Assembly (NCBI GenBank): GCA_964016885.1
Contig: OZ024740.1
Span: 3,664,836 to 3,728,835, forward strand
Reading direction: 5' to 3'
DNA length: 64,000 nt
Origin: Eledone cirrhosa
Lineage: Eukaryota; Mollusca; Cephalopoda; Octopoda; Eledonidae
This document shows positions 56,225 to 64,000 of the stretch, in pieces. The position numbers and the translations under genes were made by a program. How positions within the stretch are numbered: the stretch's first letter is position 1; each line of letters starts with the position of its first letter. The notes under the pieces were generated by a model, which was not told where the DNA came from, searched no databases, and was given only the letters and a program-made list of their open reading frames with translations.

Positions 56225-56505
56225 ATAGAGAATGAGAAAATGAGAAGTAGTTTCAGATGTTAAAGCCCTTTATTGGTAATACTGTGATACATATTTCAAT
56301 GACGATAGTGGCCACACGATTCCGTGTACCAAGTGCCGTGATCTCATCAGACAGCTTCTAACATAATAAGGGAACGGACAAGGCGTGTATTCTTGAATCG
56401 CGTGCCCGTTGCCACAGGGGAACAGGCAGATTGAAATATGTATCACAGCATTATCAATAAAGGACTTTAACATCTGAAACTACTTTGCATTTTCTTATTC
56501 TATAT
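56225..56505. repeat. Foldback element, arms about 76 bp, 129-nt loop
   Basis: Arms 56225-56300 and 56430-56505 pair with several mismatches (GTTTCAGATGTTAAAG, CTTTATTG, GTGATACATATTTCAAT). Bounded by (TA)n on the left and a TATATATA run on the right. The loop shows no gene. The arms have drifted, so it is older than the 43-kb palindrome. 56506-56750 shows nothing recognisable. Confidence 0.8.
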
Positions 56506-56749
56506 ATACTCCGTTTTTCCTATGTGGAAAAAATACATCGAGTGCTTGATTTGAATTGCATCAAGGTTTACCGTAAGATATATATATATAATAATAATTA
56601 GGGAACAAAGAATCAGTATTGCATCATATACATATTTAATCACAATATGTTTAACTGCTGATCAGCCCAAGGAACGATCGATTATGTTTGTTCCTGACTC
56701 TGGAATTGAAAGCTCCTCTCATATGTGTTCTCACATGTAGACTTACATC

Positions 56750-57030
56750 CAAATATATATACATTTAATTTTTGTATTTGCTTTGCAAGATTTCTTATCT
56801 GAGCTCACAAAAACAAGATGGTGTAGGACAGAACATAGGAGAGACACAAAATAACAAATTAGTCACTGAGGAGGTCACAGAATGTGTGACAAAAGAGCTT
56901 TGAAAATAAACAAATAAAACAACCATCTGATTAGTAATCTAACCAACTGGAAGTTTATAATAAGTTGAAGTGAAAACCAATAGATGCATGTGTTTTTATT
57001 GGCAGCATGACCCTCCTAAAGTATAACTAT
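56750..57030. mobile_element. Composite of PLE 5' modules
   Basis: The left part (TTTGCAAGATTTCTTATCTG) is the reverse of the PLE coding start seen at 49335-49365. The middle matches window positions 1-100 in reverse. The right part is the 5' module ending GCATGACCCTCCTAAAGTATAAC-like, on the plus strand. Two PLE 5' regions thus face away from a common spacer, as at 49.4-49.9 kb. Confidence 0.6.
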
Positions 57031-57038
57031 ATATATAT

Positions 57039-58118
57039 AGGAAAGGTGTAGGTAGGAACTCCATTCTTTGCCCCAAATGCAAACAATGGGTACACAAGAG
57101 ATGTAGCGGGATCTCAGGAAGCTTAATTAAGAATGTAGGATTCACATGCAGCAGCTGTGCTGAAACAGCAAGCAAACAGCCACAGGAAACAAGTACCACC
57201 AATCTCTGGGAGGGCCCTGTAGAAACAGTAGACAGCTTCTGCTACCTAGGTGACCGAATTAGCAACGGAGGTGGGTGCTCAGAAAGTACAATAACTAGGG
57301 TAAGAACGGGATGGAAGAAGTTTAGGGAACTACTACCACTGCTAGCTGCAAAAGGCTTCTCCCTCAGAATGAAAGGCAGACTGTATGATGCGTGTATCCG
57401 AACAGCGATGTTGCATGGTAGTGAGACCTGGGCGCTGAAGGTGGAAGACCTACGTAGATTAGAGAGAAACGAAGCCTGCATGCTCCGATGGATGTGTAAC
57501 AGTAATATACGTGAACGACAAAGCATAAATAAATTGAGAGAGAGACTGAGCATAAGAGGAATCAAATGCTGCGTGCAGGAGAGGCGGTTACGCTGGTATG
57601 GACATGTGATGCGTATGAAGGATGACAGCTGCATAAAAAGGTGCAGAGCACTAGAAGTTGATGGAAACCGCGGAGTGGGGAGACCCAAGATGACTTGGGA
57701 TGAGGTGATAAAAGCCGACCTTACCCAACTACACCTCTCAAAGTCAATGACACACGACCGTGACTTCTGGCGTCACGCAGTAATACAGGGTACCCGACCT
57801 CCCATGGGTACATGCTGAAGCATATAAACAATATGCCCCCCCCCCCCCACCGCAAGGTGGTCGTGGAGGTGCCACGGCAAAAAAGCACCCAGCCCACACT
57901 GTAAAGTGGACGTGTAGGCGCCACGAAAAAGCACCCAGCACTCACGGTAAATGAGGTTGGTGTTAGGAAGGGCATCCAGCTGTAGAAATCAAGCCAGATC
58001 AGTTCCTGTATGAGCAAGGCATGGTCAGCCGACCAGACACTGCCCACAACAGGACAACCCGTCTAACCCATGCTAGCGTGGAAGAACGGACGTAAAACGG
58101 TGATGATGATGATGATGA

Positions 58119-58121
<3 letters not shown>
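57039..58121 (+). mobile_element. RTE-like LINE, 5'-truncated (subtype A)
   Basis: It starts inside the PHD-like finger (RKGVGRNSILCPKCKQWVHK, open from 57039), then VDSFCYLGDRISNGGGCSES, MLHGSETWALKVEDLRRL, RRLRWYGHVMRM and GRPKMTWDEVIKADL to a stop at 57816-57818; subtype-A 3' UTR and (ATG)n follow. One codon has been lost in the TASSKQP region relative to the 46-kb copy. The 5' junction is (TA)n. Confidence 0.92.
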
Positions 58122-58160
<39 letters not shown>

Positions 58161-58161
<1 letters not shown>

Positions 58162-58372
58162 CAACACGGTAAAAACCTCCCAGTCCCACACTGTAAATGT
58201 GGTTGGTGTTAGGAAGGGCATCCAACTGTAGAAAACCCGCCAGACAGTCCTATGCAAGCAAGACAACCACTCTTGCCTCAAGTGGGAAAACTCCCATCCA
58301 AACCCATGCAAGCATGGAACATGGACGTTAAACGATGATGATCATGATGATGATGATGATGATGATGATGAT
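58161..58372 (+). mobile_element. RTE-like LINE 3' UTR fragment (subtype B)
   Basis: From GGCAACACGGTAAAAACCTC through CAAACCCATGCAAGCATGGA to ACGTTAAACGATGATGATC and (ATG)n. No coding part. A (TA)n at 58122-58160 separates it from the subtype-A copy in the same orientation. Confidence 0.88.
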
Positions 58373-58377
58373 ATATT

Positions 58378-58966
58378 AGGATTGGTGCTCATGTATACAT
58401 GAATATATATATTATATATATGGCAATATACTGTATGTTTAATTAAAAACATTTTGAAGACATTGCGCTGACATTTTTAAAGTAGTGACTATGTCTCTTA
58501 CTTCTTTTTTTCCGCAAAAGAAGGGAGAGAAGCTAACAGAGTCTGTTTCACACTGTTGGTGATCATCAGAGCAATGTGTCCCCACCTCTGCTGAAAATCA
58601 TAGAAGCTGGATTCTTATAGAATTCCAGAAATAATCAGGAACTGATTATACAGAGCGATTGCCGGTCCAGCAAAAATTAGACATTAGGATTGGTGCTCTG
58701 AAATAGTAATGTATACATGAATGTATATTTGGTAATATACCATATGTTTAATTAAAAACATTTTGAAGACCATGCGCTATCATTTACTTCTTTATTTTTG
58801 GCTTTTCAGCAAAGGTGAGTAGTACGTTGCTGTGAGGATCACCAAAGTGTGACACAGATTCTGTTAGCTTCTCTCCCTTCTTTTGCCGAAAAAAAGAAGT
58901 AAGTGATATAGTCACTACTTTAAAAATGATAACGCAAGGTCTTGAAAATATTTTTGAAGCAGTCGC
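58378..58966. repeat. Inverted-repeat element with a direct duplication
   Basis: 58437-58566 (AAAGTAGTGACTATGTCTCT, GAAGGGAGAGAAGCTAACAG) pairs imperfectly with 58836-58966. In addition 58378-58490 is directly repeated at 58686-58790 (GGATTGGTGCTC, TTTAATTAAAAACATTTTGA). A third partial copy is at 37680-37810. No reading frame. Confidence 0.8.
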
Positions 58967-59042
58967 CCATGCATACCAGTCTCTTCTCTCCACGCCACTG
59001 ATATTGTCCAAGGGAAAGGCACTGACGTCGCAGTGACGTCAC

Positions 59043-59190
59043 AACTCATTTCTACAGCTGAGTAAAACTGGAGCAACGTGAAATAAAGTGTCTTGCTCAA
59101 GGACACAACGCATCACCTGGTCCGAGAATCGAACTCACAACCTCTCAATTGCAAGCCCAATGCTCTAACCACTAAGCCATGTGCCTTCAC
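59043..59190 (-). mobile_element. tRNA-derived SINE (family 1), 5' part
   Basis: In reverse complement: head GGCACATGGCTTAGTGGTTA, B-box GTGAGTTCGATTCTC, body CCTTGAGCAAGACACTTTAT to CAGCTGTAGAAATGAG. The LINE-like 3' part is absent. The head adjoins (GT)n at 59194-59240 and (TA/CATA)n to 59298. Confidence 0.85.
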
Positions 59191-59255
<65 letters not shown>

Positions 59256-59504
59256 CATATATATACATATATACATATATATACATATATACATATATGA
59301 GATATAAATTGACATAACCCACATTTCTCCATTTCTCTTGAATTTTGAAAATTATGAAACTTGTGAAAGAGTCATAAATTATTATAAATCTTCTTAAAGA
59401 CTACAATTGCATTTTCAACTTCTTTTTCCTATATTGTTACCCCCTGGGATGTATTAAAAAAACCTTACTTTCCAATATATGTGTATATATATATATGTGT
59501 GTGT

Positions 59505-59702
59505 GAGTCCCGAGTTCAATCGGGGGTAACCACAGTAAGTAAAGTACTCAATATATTAGTAGTGTGTAAATATCATGTTTAATATAGAAATGGCTTCTAC
59601 GGGACTAGAACTGTTTCATTAAAAAAAAATCATCAGGAAAGCCTGAGGATTTCTTTTGAATGTTCTAGTGCTGTAGAAGCCATTTCTATATTAAACATGA
59701 TA
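59505..59702. repeat. Foldback family 2, copy B
   Basis: Flank TTCAATCGGGGGTAACCACA GTAAGTAAAG (split) with GTACTCAATA; arms about 59574-59636 and 59643-59699 (ATATAGAAATGGCTTCTAC and complement), with internal mismatches and a short loop. Homologous to 51441-51580. It ends in (TA)n. Confidence 0.85.
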
Positions 59703-59961
59703 TATATATATATAAACTGATCTCAGTTTGACAACCACCACCGACGAATGCAAGAAAGTTCTCCAGGAATCTTTAAAAACCTCCCCCCTGAGGTTAACAA
59801 AGATCTTACTAGATCTACAAAACCAAATTGTAAAATCATAATATTATAAAATTAAATTAAATTGTTTAGAACTTCAAGTGAAATCATTCTTTTCCTTTTT
59901 TTAAATATATATATATATAAATTCATAGAAACACAAACACATATGATAAGATAAAAGGAGT
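59703..59961. other. A/T-rich sequence, nothing recognised
   Basis: A short plus frame (LTTTTDECKKVLQESLKTS) near 59740 is not recognised. The rest is A/T-rich. Confidence 0.35.
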
Positions 59962-59967
59962 ACTTAC

Positions 59968-60071
59968 ATCCACAATAGGACAAATACAATTTGGCAAGGA
60001 CATGCTATCAAATTTCTGGCTGAGGACTGATGCATCTCGAGAATATTTGCCATGGGACTTGAGAATTTCGG
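59968..60071 (-). CDS. Candidate internal exon of an unidentified host gene
   Basis: The minus strand shows a strong acceptor (TTTTTTATTTCTATTTCAG ending at 60072) and a consensus donor (GTAAGT at 59967-59962) around a 104-bp segment. Read as two bases of a split codon plus 34 codons it gives EILKSHGKYSRDASVLSQ, then KFDSMSLPNCICPIVD, a non-repetitive, soluble-looking peptide with KSHGKYS and a CIC motif. A second frame is also open, so the phase is not proven. Nothing in the window's repeat families matches. I do not recognise the protein. It is on the same strand as the candidate exon at 35811-36061, but the phases do not join directly, so intermediate exons or different genes would be needed. 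Confidence 0.5.
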
Positions 60072-60344
60072 CTGAAATAGAAATAAAAAACATTGTCTTG
60101 ATGTGGTACTGACTAGGGTCATGCAATTTCAATCTTCAAGTCAACATATTTTGTTTGAAGAAGCTGCCCCATGAGGTGGGGGTGGCTGTTGCAGCAGTTA
60201 TCATTGGCCATCATGAGTGGAAATACATTGGTGATCTTGTCCACAGGGTGCAGTCCCAACACCACCATGCCCTAGGTCAAGAGCCCATCACCCTCCCCCC
60301 CTCCCATTCTTTTGTGACCCTAGTACCCTTCCTTTTTAAATATT
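60072..60344. other. Sequence between candidate exon and satellite
   Basis: Contains a 64-codon plus frame (GVAVAAVIIGHHEWKYIGD) that I do not recognise and do not call. If the exon at 59968-60071 is real, this is its upstream intron. Confidence 0.4.
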
Positions 60345-63300
60345 TGTAGTGGATTTGTAGTCTAGGATTTGTTGTAGTCTAGGATTTGTAGTCTAGGTTT
60401 GTTGTAGTCTAGTATTTGTAGTCTATGATTTGTAGACTAGGATTTGTAGTCTAGGATTTGTTGTAGTCTAGGATTTGTTGTAGTCTATGATTTGTTGTAG
60501 TCTATGATTTGTAGTCTAGGATTTGTTATAGTCTAGGATTTGTTGTAGTCTATGATTTGTAGTCTAGGATTTGTAGTCTATGATTTGTAGTCTAGGATTT
60601 GTAGTCTATGATTTGTAGTCTAGATTTGTTGTAGTCTAGGATTTGTTGTAGTCTAGGATTTGTAGTCTAGATTTGTTGTCTATGTTTGTTGTAGTCTAGG
60701 ATTTGTAGTCTAGGATTTGTTGTAGTCTAGGATTTGTTGTAGTCTATGATTTGTAGTCTAGGATTTGTTGTAGTCTATGATTTGTAGTCTAGGATTTGTT
60801 GTAGTCTATGATTTGTAGTCTAGGATTTGTAGTCTAGGATTTGTAGTCTAGGATTTGTAGTCTATGATTTGTAGTCTAGATTTGTTGTAGTCTAGGATGT
60901 GTTGTAGTCTAGGATTTGTAGTCTAGATTTGTTGTCTATGTTTGTTGTAGTCTAGGATTTGTAGTCTAGGATTTGTTGTAGTCTAGGATTTGTTGTAGTC
61001 TAGGATTTGTAGTCTAGGATTTGTTGTAGTCTATGATTTGTAGTCTAGGATTTGTTGTAGTCTATGATTTGTAGTCTAGGATTTGTTGTAGTCTATGATT
61101 TGTAGTCTAGGATTTGTAGTCTATGATTTGTAGTCTAGATTTGTTGTAGTCTAGGATTTGTTGTAGTCTAGGATTTGTAGTCTAGATTTGTTGTCTATGT
61201 TTGTTGTAGTCTAGGATTTGTAGTCTAGGATTTGTTGTAGTCTAGGATTTGTTGTAGTCTATGATTTGTAGTCTAGGATTTGTTGTAGTCTATGATTTGT
61301 AGTCTAGGATTTGTTGTAGTCTATGATTTGTAGTCTAGGATTTGTTGTAGTCTATGATTTGTAGTCTACGATTTGTAGTCTAGGATTTGTAGTCTAGGAT
61401 TTGTAGTCTACGATTTGTAGTCTAGGATTTGTAGTCTAGGATTTGTAGTCTATGATTTGTAGTCTAGGGTTTGTAGTCTAGGATTTGTAGTCTAGGATTT
61501 GTAGTCTACGATTTGTAGTCTAGGATTTGTTGTACTCTAGGATTTGTAGTCTAGGATTTGTTGTACTCTAGGATTTGTACTCTATGTTTGTTGTAGTCTA
61601 TAATTTGTAGTCTAGGATTTGTATTCTATGTTTGTTGTAGTCTAGGATTTGTAGTCTAGATTTGTTGTCTATGTTTGTTGTAGTCTAGGATTTGTTGTAG
61701 TCTATGATTTGTAGTCTACGATTTGTAGTCTATGATTTGTAGTCTAGGATTTGTAGTCTAGGATTTGTAGTCTAGGATTTGTTGTAGTCTAGGGTTTGTA
61801 GTCTAGGATTTGTTGTAGTCTAGGATTTGTAGTCTAGGATTTGTTGTAGTCTATGATTTGTACTCTATGATTTGTAGTCTAGGATTTGTAGTCTATGATT
61901 TGTAGTCTAGGATTTGTAGTCTACGATTTGTAGTCTAGGATTTGTAGTCTAGGATTTGTAGTCTATGATTTGTAGTCTATGATTTGTAGTCTAGGATTTG
62001 TAGTCTACGATTTGTAGTCTACGATTTGTAGTCTAGGATTTGTAGTCTACGATTTGTAGTCTAGAATTTGTAGTCTATGATTTGTAGTCTAGGATTTGTA
62101 GTCTAGGATTTGTAGTCTAGGATTTGTAGTCTATGATTTGTAGTCTAGGATTTGTATTCTATGTTTGTTGTAGTCTAGGATTTGTAGTCTAGATTTGTTG
62201 TCTATGTTTGTTGTAGTCTAGGATTTGTTGTAGTCTATGATTTGTAGTCTACGATTTGTAGTCTATGATTTGTAGTCTATGATTTGTAGTCTAGGATTTG
62301 TAGGCTAGGATTTGTTGTAGTCTAGGGTTTGTAGTCTAGGATTTGTTGTAGTCTAGGATTTGTAGTCTAGGATTTGTTGTAGTCTATGATTTGTACTCTA
62401 TGATTTGTAGTCTAGGATTTGTAGTCTATGATTTGTAGTCTAGGATTTGTAGTTTACGATTTGTAGTCTAGGATTTGTAGTCTAGGATTTGTAGTCTATG
62501 ATTTGTAGTCTATAATTTGTTGTCTAGGATTTGTTGTAGTCTAGGATTTGTAGTCTAGGATTTGTAGTCTAGGATTTGTAGTCTAGGATTTGTAGTCTAG
62601 GATTTGTTGTAGTCTAGGATTTGTAGTCTAGGATTTGTAGTCTAGGATTTGTAGTCTATGATTTGTAGTCTATGATTTGTAGTCTAGGATTTGTAGTCTA
62701 GGATTTGTAGTCTAGGATTTGTAGTCTATGTTTGTTGTAGTCTAGGATTTGTAGTCTAGATTTGTTGTCTATGTTTGTTGTAGTCTAGGATTTGTTGTAG
62801 TCTATGATTTGTAGTCTACGATTTGTAGTCTATGATTTGTAGTCTATGATTTGTAGTCTAGGATTTGTATTCTAGGATTTGTTGTAGTCTAGGGTTTGTA
62901 GTCTAGGGTTTGTTGTAGTCTAGGATTTGTAGTCTAGGATTTGTTGTAGTCTATGATTTGTACTCTATGATTTGTAGTCTAGGATTTGTAGTCTAGGATT
63001 TGTAGTCTAGGATTTGAAGTCTACGATTTGTAGTCTAGGATTTGTAGTCTATGATTTGTAGTCTATGATTTGTAGTCTATGATTTGTAGTCTAGGATTTG
63101 TAGTCTACGATTTGTAGTCTAGGATTTGTAGTCTAGGATTTGTAGTCTACGATTTGTAGTCTAGAATTTGTAGTCTATGATTTGTAGTCTAGGATTTGTA
63201 GTCTAGGATTTGTAGTCTAGGATTTGTAGTCTAGGATTTGTAGTCTACGATTTGTAGTCTAGGATTTGTAGTCTAGGATTTGTAGTCTAGGATTTGTTGT

Positions 63301-64000
63301 AGTCTAGGATTTGTAGTCTAGGATTTGTAGTCTATGATTTGTAGTCTAGGATTTGTAGTCTAGGATTTGTTGTAGTCTAGGATTTGTAGTCTAGGATTTG
63401 TTGTAGTCTATGATTTGTACTCTATGATTTGTAGTCTAGGATTTGTAGTCTAGGATTTGTAGTCTAGGATTTGTAGTCTAGGATTTGTAGTCTACGATTT
63501 GTAGTCTAGGATTTGTAGTCTAGGATTTGTAGTCTATGATTTGTAGTCTATGATTTGTAGTCTAGGATTTGTAGTCTACGATTTGTAGTCTAGGATTTGT
63601 AGTCTAGGATTTGTAGTCTACGATTTGTAGTCTAGAATTTGTAGTCTATGATTTGTAGTCTATGATTTGTAGTCTAGGATTTGTAGTCTAGGATTTGTAG
63701 TCTAGGATTTGTAGTCTACGATTTGTAGTCTACGATTTGTAGTCTAGGATTTGTAGTCTAGGATTTGTTGTAGTCTAGGATTTGTAGTCTAGGATTTGTA
63801 GTCTAGGATTTGTAGTCTAGGATTTGTCGTCTAGGATTTGTTGTAGTCTAGGATTTGTAGTCTAGGATTTGTAGTCTATGATTTGTAGTCTAGGATTTGT
63901 AGTCTAGGATTTGTAGTCTATGATTTGTAGTCTAGGATTTGTAGTCTAGGATTTGTAGTCTAGGATTTGTAGTCTAGGATTTGTAGTCTAGGATTTGTAG
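60345..64000. repeat. 14/17-bp minisatellite running off the window
   Basis: Units GGATTTGTAGTCTA (14 bp) and GGATTTGTTGTAGTCTA (17 bp, an inserted TTG), with TGATTTG and CGATTTG variants. The composite marker TAGATTTGTTGTCTATGTTTG recurs near 60670, 60926, 61186, 61659, 62191 and 62760, so higher-order periods of about 256-260 and later about 530-570 bp exist. The 17-bp form fades after about 63450. TAG in every unit closes most plus frames. Confidence 0.95.

Noticed and set aside
60155..60349. 64-codon plus frame beginning MKKLPHEVGVAVAAVIIGHH
   Set aside because: No homology I can recognise, no splice or promoter signals, and it lies just upstream of a candidate exon on the other strand.
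60345..64000. CRISPR-like array of short direct repeats
   Set aside because: Units are head-to-tail with no spacers, the context is eukaryotic, and no cas genes are present.

Overview
The window looks like a repeat-saturated intergenic or intronic stretch of a cephalopod (octopus- or squid-like) nuclear genome. The evidence is the combination of tRNA-derived SINEs with the head and body types known from cephalopods, many 5'-truncated RTE-like LINEs ending in (GATGAT)n, Penelope-like element (PLE) remnants with GIY-YIG endonuclease segments, very long (TA)n tracts, and kilobase-scale satellites. I see no bacterial features, no rRNA or CRISPR, and no complete host gene. Species is inferred from repeat types only.

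Layout. 1-0.9 kb: PLE debris including a GIY-YIG segment. 1.03-1.94 kb: a large foldback with 445-bp arms. 2.0-5.4 kb: a nearly full RTE-like LINE (minus) cut at its 5' end by a second foldback. 5.7-6.6 kb: a CR1/L2-like LINE 3' end. 6.8-8.6 kb: two more foldbacks and two SINEs among (TA)n tracts. 8.7-13.7 kb: LINE fragments, one of which carries a 61-bp tandem expansion of its own coding sequence, a 92-bp tandem repeat and an inverted repeat pair. 14.3-30.7 kb: a 16-kb G/T-rich satellite with 9-bp unit GGTGGTGTN, organised into higher-order repeats. 31.0-34.0 kb: the best-preserved RTE-like LINE, with one in-frame stop. 34-41 kb: LINE pieces, an amplified SINE head, a candidate host exon, and one copy of a 47-bp-repeat element. 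41.4-42.7 kb: pyrimidine-rich minisatellite. 42.9-43.1 kb: perfect 236-bp palindrome. 43-49 kb: LINE and PLE fragments with nested SINEs that have target-site duplications, and a second, expanded copy of the 47-bp-repeat element. 49-60 kb: PLE ends in head-to-head orientation with a LINE inserted between them, a third SINE family, a 2.6-kb LINE, four foldbacks, and a second candidate host exon. 60.3 kb to the end: a 14/17-bp minisatellite that runs off the window.

How the parts relate. The LINEs encode an APE-type endonuclease, a reverse transcriptase and a PHD-like zinc finger. At least one SINE family ends in the same roughly 45 bp as the 31-34 kb LINE, which suggests it is mobilised by that LINE. 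The two candidate exons (35811-36061 and 59968-60071, both minus) are the only hints of host coding sequence; their phases do not join directly, so they are not demonstrably from one gene. Long open frames inside the satellite are explained by its 9-bp unit and are not called as genes.
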